Shown here: positions 14,636-18,895 of the stretch, one piece after another
How the letters are laid out: each line of letters begins with the position of its first letter
Numbering within the stretch: position 1 is the stretch's first letter
NCBI GenBank assembly: GCA_030040475.1
Contig: JASHTQ010000767.1
Span: 1 to 18,895, forward strand
From: Streptosporangiaceae bacterium
GTDB lineage: Bacteria > Actinomycetota > Actinomycetes > Streptosporangiales > Streptosporangiaceae
DNA length: 18,895 nucleotides
Reading direction: 5' to 3'
The notes under the pieces: generated by a model
What the model was told of the DNA's origin: nothing
Databases searched by the model: none
The model's input: the letters and a program-made list of their open reading frames with translations, nothing else
Position numbers and translations under genes: made by a program

Positions 14636-15044
14636 TGTCAGCAGCGGCGGCCAGCTCGACTGGCTGCTCGACGACCTGGTGCGACGTGTCGGCCCGATCT
14701 CCAAGGCCGTCATCTTGTCCTCTGACGGCATCGCGCTCGGCGCGTCGAGCACGCTCGGGCGCGATGACGCCGAGCACCTGGCGGCGCTTGCCGCAGGGTT
14801 CCAGTCGCTTGCCCGCGGCGCCGGCCGCCACTTCGGCGGCGGGGAGGTCAGGCAGACCGTCATCGAGATGGAGTCAGGATTCCTGCTCGTGACCGCCGCG
14901 GGCAGCGGAACCTGCCTGGCTGCCATCGCCGAGCAGGGCGCGGACCTCGGCCTTGTCGCCTACGAGATGGCCGTCCTCGTGCACAGGTCCGGCGAGCACA
15001 TCAGGGTCAACGCGCGCGCATCCGCCTTCAGCGGCAGGGATTAA
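14625..15044 (+). CDS. cvnB: Conservon roadblock/LC7 protein CvnB
   Basis: This 139-residue protein consists of one roadblock/LC7 domain: LDWLLDDLVRRVGPISKAVILSSDGIALGASS, the long helix AEHLAALAAGFQSLARGAGRHF, then strands with VIEMESGFLLVTAAGSGTCLAAI and a final helix. In bacteria such proteins (MglB-like) bind and regulate small GTPases; here the partner should be CvnD. Start ATG 14625 overlaps the end of cvnA by 11 bp, which suggests translational coupling. A G-rich run serves as a loose ribosome binding site. The frame is open further upstream, but that part lies inside cvnA and is not conserved in kind. Confidence 0.93.
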   Translation: MEPDVSSGGQLDWLLDDLVRRVGPISKAVILSSDGIALGASSTLGRDDAEHLAALAAGFQSLARGAGRHFGGGEVRQTVIEMESGFLLVTAAGSGTCLAAIAEQGADLGLVAYEMAVLVHRSGEHIRVNARASAFSGRD

Positions 15045-15052
15045 GAGGCACG

Positions 15053-15424
15053 ATGCCGTCCAACGACGAACGGTGGCTGGATGACGAGGCCGGGCCCGTC
15101 GTCCGTCCCTACGCCCTGACCCAGGGGCGCACGCGGCACACCGGTGAGTCGTTCGACCTGGTGGCAACCGTGATGGCCACCCGCGCCATCGCGGATCCCT
15201 CGTCGCTTGGACCCGAGCACATCAGCGTGCTCCAGCTGGCCCGAACGCCGACGACCGTCGCGGACATCGCATCGGATGTTGACCTCCCGCTCGGTGTCGT
15301 CCGCATCCTCCTTGCCGACCTGCGGGAACTCGGCCTGGTCGCGATCAGCACCCCGGTCGCGATGGCCGAGCGGATCGACAAGCGCATTCTCAGGGAGGTC
15401 CTCAATGGACTACGGGCTCTCTGA
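15053..15424 (+). CDS. cvnC: Conservon DUF742 protein CvnC
   Basis: This 123-residue protein is a typical DUF742 member. It has an acidic start and the motif VRPYALTQGRTRHT, and then a winged-helix-like part with HISVLQLARTPTTVADIAS, LPLGVVRILLADLRELGLVAI and a C-terminal IDKRILREVLNGLRAL. Family members are always found in conservons, between the roadblock and GTPase genes, and are thought to link the complex to the membrane or to CvnA; the biochemical role is unclear. The start is eight bases after the cvnB stop, with AAGAGG upstream. It overlaps the start of cvnD by 20 bases. Confidence 0.93.
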   Translation: MPSNDERWLDDEAGPVVRPYALTQGRTRHTGESFDLVATVMATRAIADPSSLGPEHISVLQLARTPTTVADIASDVDLPLGVVRILLADLRELGLVAISTPVAMAERIDKRILREVLNGLRAL

Positions 15425-16016
15425 TCCGGGCGGGCCCGCAGGCCCGCCGTCGCATCGCGCGATAAAGATCCTGCTTGCCGGGGGTTTCGGGGTGGGCAAG
15501 ACCACGCTAGTGGGCGCCGTGAGCGAGATCAGGCCGCTGCGGACCGAGGAGCCGCTCACCGAGGGGAGCATGCGAACCGACAGCACGCAGGGCGTGGAGG
15601 GGAAGACGACCACCACGGTCGCGATGGACTTCGGCCGGATCAGCCTGCGCCGTGATCTCGTGCTCTATCTCTTCGGCACGCCGGGCCAGCAGCGGTTCTG
15701 GTTCATGTGGGACGAGCTCGCGATAGGCGCGCTCGGCGCGGTGGTGCTTGCCGACACCCGGCGGCTGGCGGACAGCTTCCCGGCCATCGACTACTTCGAG
15801 CGCCGGGAAATTCCGTTCATCGTCGCGCTGAACTGCTTCGACGGTGCCCGGATCTACGAGATCGAGGACGTGCGGATGGCCCTGGACCTGGAGCCTGAGC
15901 TGCCCATCGTGCTGTGCGACGCGCGCAGCAGGGAGTCCGCCAAGCAGGTGCTGATCGCCCTGGTCGAGCACGTCCTGCAGTCCGCGCCCGAGCAGCCCGT
16001 GTCGGGTATCGCCTAG
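15405..16016 (+). CDS. cvnD: Conservon small GTPase/ATP-GTP-binding protein CvnD
   Basis: This 203-residue Ras-like P-loop GTPase has a short Gly/Pro-rich N-terminus. The P-loop GGFGVGKTT (about 26-34) follows IKILLA, and a switch I-like segment contains STQGVEGKTTTTVAMDFG. LFGTPGQQRFWFMWDEL replaces the usual D-T-A-G-Q of switch II, as in other CvnD proteins, and NCFDG stands at the N-K-x-D specificity position. GAP-like control by CvnB is expected from the MglA/MglB analogy. ATG 15405 is set by GGGAGG six bases upstream and overlaps the end of cvnC by 20 bp, so translation is probably coupled. The frame is open further upstream only as a shadow of cvnC. It completes the cvnABCD operon. Confidence 0.94.
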   Translation: MDYGLSDPGGPAGPPSHRAIKILLAGGFGVGKTTLVGAVSEIRPLRTEEPLTEGSMRTDSTQGVEGKTTTTVAMDFGRISLRRDLVLYLFGTPGQQRFWFMWDELAIGALGAVVLADTRRLADSFPAIDYFERREIPFIVALNCFDGARIYEIEDVRMALDLEPELPIVLCDARSRESAKQVLIALVEHVLQSAPEQPVSGIA

Positions 16017-16061
16017 CCGGGGTTCAGCCGGCGGCGGTTCGGCTGGTCAGGTGCCAGCCGG

Positions 16062-16616
16062 TCAGGGGTCGCGCAGCACGGCCCATACCGCCTTGCCGTG
16101 CCCGGCGATCGGGCTCCACCCCCATACGTGGCTGAGCGCGCCGACGATCTGCAGACCCCGCCCGCTTTCCCCGGCCCAGTCCGGCTGCCGTGGCACCGGC
16201 GTCTCGTTGCCGGGATCGACGACGGCAAGCATGACCTCGCCGGCCCGCCTGAGCATGCACAGCCGCAGCACGGTCATGGCCGGGCCCTGATGGTTCCTGG
16301 CCTGGACGCCCCTGGTGCCATGCAGGACGGCGTTGACGACGAGCTCATCGACGATCATCTCGGCGTCGTCGGCCAGTGCCTCAAGGCCCCAGCAGGTCAG
16401 CAGCTCCCGGACGAATTGCCGGGCGGTCCTGGCCTCCTCCGGCCGGGCGCTGAGCGCACGCGTAGTGACCGCCGGGGTCTCCCACCACGCGGACGGCACC
16501 GGCAGCAGCCGCGGCATGCCGTCGGCTACCGGAGGCATGCAGAGATCGACGTCCTCGTCGTCATCCCCGCTACCGGTAGCGACACTGAGATGCGCCAACG
16601 CAACAGCTTCCTGCAT
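16062..16616 (-). CDS. RsbW-like ATP-binding protein (HATPase_c_2)
   Basis: This 184-residue protein has a GHKL ATPase domain (about 55-182) of the anti-sigma-factor/serine kinase type. The N-box is DELVVNAVLHG (90-100), the G1-like box is VVDPGNETP (133-140), and the lid is ESGRGLQIVGALSHVWG (150 onward). An acidic, probably flexible N-terminus of about 50 residues precedes it (GDDDEDVDLCMPPV). Such small ATPases are abundant in mycelial actinomycetes, often beside DUF397 and XRE-DUF5753 genes in AbaA/WhiJ-type loci. They may phosphorylate or sequester a partner; no sigma factor or STAS antagonist is in the window. ATG 16616 has no clear ribosome binding site, so a later start is possible. 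It converges on cvnD with a 45-bp gap and diverges from the DUF397 gene. Confidence 0.9.
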   Translation of the reverse strand: MQEAVALAHLSVATGSGDDDEDVDLCMPPVADGMPRLLPVPSAWWETPAVTTRALSARPEEARTARQFVRELLTCWGLEALADDAEMIVDELVVNAVLHGTRGVQARNHQGPAMTVLRLCMLRRAGEVMLAVVDPGNETPVPRQPDWAGESGRGLQIVGALSHVWGWSPIAGHGKAVWAVLRDP

Positions 16617-16879
16617 GTAAGGGGAGCGAAATCTATCGCACCCATCACGATGTTAACTGCGTGCCTAGGGACATGCTGCCTGATATATTATGCAAATGCA
16701 AGACCGGATGCACGTTCATTCGCTTTGTGCACAAGTCTCCGCGCAGCCGCACGGGGGGCAGCAGACAGGCGAGACGACATCAGGCGACATCAGACACTTG
16801 CTAACCATTCGTTTATCAACATGACACAGCGAGTGAACCTGTCGGGCTTGGGTACGTAAGCCTGTCAGAAGGGACAGAT
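16617..16879. promoter_or_regulatory. AT-rich divergent promoter region between the ATPase and DUF397 genes
   Basis: This 263-bp gap is markedly less GC-rich than its neighbours, especially 16630-16740 with TGATATATTATGC. Minus-strand TTAACA and TAGATT (16656-16651 and 16635-16630) could drive the ATPase gene, though their 15-bp spacing is short. A TGCAAG motif (16697-16702) and two CGACATCAG direct repeats (16775-16783 and 16785-16793) are candidate operators. AAGGGA provides the ribosome binding site for the DUF397 gene. Confidence 0.5.
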
Positions 16880-17140
16880 ATGCTCAAAACGTACAACGGC
16901 ATGCCCGCTGCGGAACTCGGGGACGTCACCTGGCGCAAGAGCCAGCACAGCAACCCGAACGGGGCGTGCGTGGAACTGGCCGCTTTGCCGACCGGCGAGA
17001 TCGCGGTTCGCAACTCGCGGTTTCCGGTCGGCCCCGTTCTGGTCTACACTCAGGCGGAGATCACAGCATTTCTGGCAGGTGCCAAAGACGGCGAGTTTGA
17101 CCAGGTACTTGCCGAACTGCACCATCTTACCCGCAAGTAA
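16880..17140 (+). CDS. DUF397 domain protein
   Basis: This 86-residue protein is a standard DUF397 member. It has V-T-W-R-K-S-Q-H-S-N (16-25), GACVELAALPTGEIAVRNSRFPVGPVL (28-54) and the helix AEITAFLAGAKDGEFDQ (59-75). DUF397 proteins are small partners of XRE-DUF5753 regulators in streptomycete-type genomes and have been described as antagonists of the cognate DNA-binding protein (WhiJ-type systems). The next gene, 193 bp downstream, is exactly such a regulator. AAGGGA about seven bases before the ATG supports the start. Its length is slightly above the usual 60-75 residues because of short extensions at both ends. Confidence 0.93.
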   Translation: MLKTYNGMPAAELGDVTWRKSQHSNPNGACVELAALPTGEIAVRNSRFPVGPVLVYTQAEITAFLAGAKDGEFDQVLAELHHLTRK

Positions 17141-17196
17141 CATAGCCACCCGTCGCTTCGTGACGGCGCGGCGGTAACAACAAGGCTAACGAGACC

Positions 17197-17211
17197 CTTG
17201 CAGCCTGCAAG
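17197..17211. promoter_or_regulatory. CTTGCA-N3-TGCAAG inverted repeat upstream of the XRE gene
   Basis: A perfect 6-bp inverted repeat lies between the DUF397 and XRE-DUF5753 genes. TGCAAG occurs again at 17260-17265 and upstream of the DUF397 gene at 16697-16702. This pattern suggests an operator for the locus's own regulator. It could instead be a weak terminator for the DUF397 gene, though no U-tract follows. Confidence 0.4.
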
Positions 17212-17333
17212 AACACGGAGGGATCAAGACATCCACGGAATTGTCACATCCCCCCCTTTTGCAAGCATGAGATCACGTGGGAGACTGGTCCACACCCCGC
17301 CAAGATCCGGGTGTCACGATGCGAGGAGCGCCG

Positions 17334-18236
17334 ATGGTCTCATCTGAAGACTCGGCATGGGACGTCCCGCCCAGCATTTTCGGCACGCGCGCAGGAGGAC
17401 CGACCGTCCAGCGTCTCGTGCTAGGCAGGCAGCTGCACCGGCTGCGGGAATCACGGGGGATCAGCGCCGAGCAGGCAGCGGAGAGGATCCGGGGCTCCCA
17501 CTCCAAGATCAGCCGGATGGAACACGGCCGGGTCGGCTTCAAGGAGCGCGACGTGGCCGATCTGCTGACCCTCTACGGCGTCACCGACGGCGAAGAGCGT
17601 GCCGCGCTGCTGAACCTGGCCAGGGAGGCGAATACGCCCGGCTGGTGGCACGCCTACTCGGACATCCTGCCGACCTGGCTCGAGCCTTACGTCGGCCTGG
17701 AGGCCGCCGCCTCCGTCGTGCGAACCTACGAGGTCCAGTTCGTCCCAGGGTTGCTGCAGACCGAGGGGTACGCGCGGGCGCTGATCCGCCAGGGCGCGGC
17801 ATCCAACGAGGACGAGATCAACCGCCGTGCCGAGCTGAGGGTGAGCCGCCAGGAGGTTCTGGGCGGCCCGAACCCGCCGCAGCTGTGGGCCGTCGTTGAC
17901 GAGGGTGCACTGCGCCGGCCGGTCGGCGGCCGTGAGGTCGTCCGCGACCAGTTGCAGCACCTGATCGAGATGGCCGAGCACCCCGCGGTGACGCTGCAGA
18001 TCCTGCCGTTCCACGCGGGCCCGCATTCGGCCATGGGCGGGCCGTTCACGATCCTCCGCTTCGCCGAGCCCGACCTGCACGACGTGGTGTACATCGAGCA
18101 GCTGACCAGCGCCCTCTACCTGGACAAGGCGACCGAGGTGGACAGCTACCTCGAGGTCATGGAGCAGCTGTGCCTGCAGGCCGAGCCCGCGGGCAGCACC
18201 GCCAAGCTCCTCGCCCAGATCCTGAAAGAGACCTGA
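17334..18236 (+). CDS. XRE-family regulator with DUF5753 domain (WhiJ-like)
   Basis: This 300-residue DNA-binding protein has an N-terminal XRE helix-turn-helix (about 29-85): LGRQLHRLRESRGISAEQAA, then the recognition-helix region RIRGSHSKISRMEHGR and VADLLTLYGV. A DUF5753 domain follows (about 105-290), with WLEPYVGLEAAASVVRTYE, VPGLLQTEGYARALI, LQILPFHAGPHSAMGG and VVYIEQLTSALYLDK. DUF5753 is the sensor or partner-binding half in WhiJ-like regulators that control development in Streptomyces. The DUF397 gene upstream is its expected partner. GAGGAG five bases before ATG 17334 favours this start over GTG 17277. The regulator probably controls its own locus, but targets cannot be read from sequence. 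Confidence 0.93.
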   Translation: MVSSEDSAWDVPPSIFGTRAGGPTVQRLVLGRQLHRLRESRGISAEQAAERIRGSHSKISRMEHGRVGFKERDVADLLTLYGVTDGEERAALLNLAREANTPGWWHAYSDILPTWLEPYVGLEAAASVVRTYEVQFVPGLLQTEGYARALIRQGAASNEDEINRRAELRVSRQEVLGGPNPPQLWAVVDEGALRRPVGGREVVRDQLQHLIEMAEHPAVTLQILPFHAGPHSAMGGPFTILRFAEPDLHDVVYIEQLTSALYLDKATEVDSYLEVMEQLCLQAEPAGSTAKLLAQILKET

Positions 18237-18251
18237 CCGGGCCGTCCCGGT
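18236..18251 (+). terminator. Short stem-loop at the end of the XRE gene
   Basis: ACCGGG (18236-18241) and CCCGGT (18246-18251) form a 6-bp stem with a 4-base loop. It begins at the last base of the stop codon. It is a small, GC-rich, possible terminator without a U-tract. Confidence 0.35.
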
Positions 18252-18281
18252 GCGCTCCGCCTGTCGGGCGCGTGCAGGGTC

Positions 18282-18385
18282 GGTGCGTGTGCCTCTGGCC
18301 CCGATCGGCGGTCCTGCCTGTGGGGTGCGTGTCCCCCCGGCCCCGATAGACAGGGTTTGTGACCCACGAGCCCCGATCCGGCGTG
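18282..18385. repeat. Three degenerate repeats built around CCCCGAT
   Basis: CCCCGAT occurs at 18299, 18341 and 18371. The first two copies are preceded by GGTGCGTGT (18282 and 18324) and the third by a diverged GGTTTGTG (18354). The spacing is 42 then 30 bp. These lie in the non-coding 280-bp gap between two convergent genes. Function is unknown. Confidence 0.5.
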
Positions 18386-18411
18386 TGGCTGGCGGGGCGC
18401 GCCGGCCCGCC

Positions 18412-18434
18412 GGGGAGGGGCGGCCGGGGAGGGG
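18412..18434 (+). repeat. Four-run G4 tract (G-quadruplex candidate)
   Basis: Four runs of exactly four G (18412-18415, 18417-18420, 18426-18429 and 18431-18434) are separated by spacers of 1, 5 and 1 bases. More G3 runs follow to 18443. It lies in the non-coding gap downstream of both convergent genes. Confidence 0.6.
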
Positions 18435-18516
18435 CGGGTAGGGCTGATGGTGGCTGCGGGGTAGATGGGACGACGGCCGGCGGTGCCATGCCGGGATCGG
18501 TTCTTGCGGTTCAGGC

Positions 18517-18895
18517 TCAGGCGGTGTTCATGACCTGGAAGGACTCGGCCAGGGAGCCGTCGGGGAGGCCGGCCAGCGCGGCGGCCCGGGCGAGCCGCTC
18601 CCTGATCCGCTCCTCCAGGTCGTCCATCCCCCCGGTCTGGCTTTCGTGGGCGCGCAGCGCGGCTACCTTCCGGCCGAACGTGGCGGTCACGTCGACGAAG
18701 TGGGTGGGCGACGGGGAGGCGACGATCCAGACCTCCCGGACCTTCCAGGCCGCCAGGCCCTCGCGGTCGCGGAGTTCGGGGAAGGCGAAGGGATTGCGCG
18801 CGTCCGGGTACACGGCGTCGAGGGTCGCGGAGCCGACCGCGCGGTGATCGGGGTGGCTGATCCCGGCCCGCAGGTAGTTCCGCTCCGGGCTCGGG
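18517..18895 (-). CDS. PIG-L (LmbE-like) deacetylase, C-terminal part (partial)
   Basis: The frame is open to the right edge and ends at 18517, giving about 126 residues of the C-terminal half. It includes SPERNYLRAGISHPDHRAVG, whose H-P-D-H is a zinc-region motif of PIG-L/LmbE enzymes, then YPDARNPFAFPELRDREGL, VREVWIVASPSPTHFVDVT and KVAALRAHESQTGG. These zinc hydrolases remove N-acetyl groups from sugars, as MshB does in mycothiol synthesis, or cleave related amides such as mycothiol conjugates. This subtype, with Y-P-D-A-R-N-P-F, is common in actinobacteria and its exact substrate is uncertain. The start and the first zinc ligands lie outside the window. It converges on the XRE gene. Confidence 0.85.
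   Translation of the reverse strand, partial: PSPERNYLRAGISHPDHRAVGSATLDAVYPDARNPFAFPELRDREGLAAWKVREVWIVASPSPTHFVDVTATFGRKVAALRAHESQTGGMDDLEERIRERLARAAALAGLPDGSLAESFQVMNTA

Noticed and set aside
11459..16016. Classical two-component system
   Set aside because: CvnA has an ATPase domain but no receiver-domain response regulator is nearby; the neighbours are roadblock, DUF742 and GTPase genes.
16862..16877. CTGTC/GACAG inverted repeat around the DUF397 ribosome binding site, possibly a riboswitch or RNA switch
   Set aside because: Only five base pairs and no conserved aptamer features; too weak to claim.

Overview
The window reads as chromosomal DNA of a high-GC, probably filamentous actinobacterium. 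Coding regions have strongly G/C-biased third codon positions. Several gene families present are typical of Streptomyces and related mycelial actinomycetes: a conservon (cvnABCD), a DUF397 protein with an XRE-DUF5753 regulator, a DUF6542 membrane protein, an N-terminal GNAT/ADP-forming acyl-CoA synthetase fusion, and LCP and PIG-L proteins. The genus cannot be fixed from sequence alone. I see no phage, plasmid, IS element, CRISPR array, rRNA or tRNA gene.

Layout. (1) 1-3943 is a stress or energy-metabolism block: the last codons of one CBS-domain gene, a convergent PNPOx-like flavoprotein gene, a second CBS-domain gene, and a large protein acetyltransferase/acyl-CoA synthetase fusion. This gene set resembles the hypoxia (DevR/DosR-type) regulons of actinobacteria, and a DosR-like imperfect palindrome lies between the divergent PNPOx and CBS genes. 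A 12-bp perfect stem-loop closes the block. (2) 4048-6488 (minus strand) holds an LCP cell-wall glycopolymer transferase and a small cobalamin-binding protein. The cobalamin-binding reading frame runs past its usual end and over what looks like a decayed DUF7455-like gene. (3) 6589-8541 is a repeat-rich, Pro/Gly/Arg-rich protein with a four-helix DUF6542 membrane domain. It is followed by a 365-bp convergent gap with two strong hairpins and then the PcrA/UvrD helicase (8907-11210, minus). (4) 11459-16016 is a complete conservon: CvnA (NIT-type sensor with a kinase-like ATPase domain), CvnB (roadblock), CvnC (DUF742) and CvnD (small GTPase). The genes overlap or nearly abut. (5) 16062-18236 is a WhiJ/AbaA-type regulatory triad: an RsbW-like ATPase divergent from a DUF397 protein and an XRE-DUF5753 regulator. 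(6) The right edge carries the C-terminal part of a PIG-L deacetylase gene on the minus strand.

The most system-like region is 11.4-18.2 kb. A membrane sensor to GTPase module (conservon) sits directly beside a developmental-type ATPase/DUF397/XRE switch, with shared short motifs in the switch's upstream regions. The parts are known families; their physical linkage and possible cross-talk are what deserve attention. No wholly unfamiliar multi-gene system was found.
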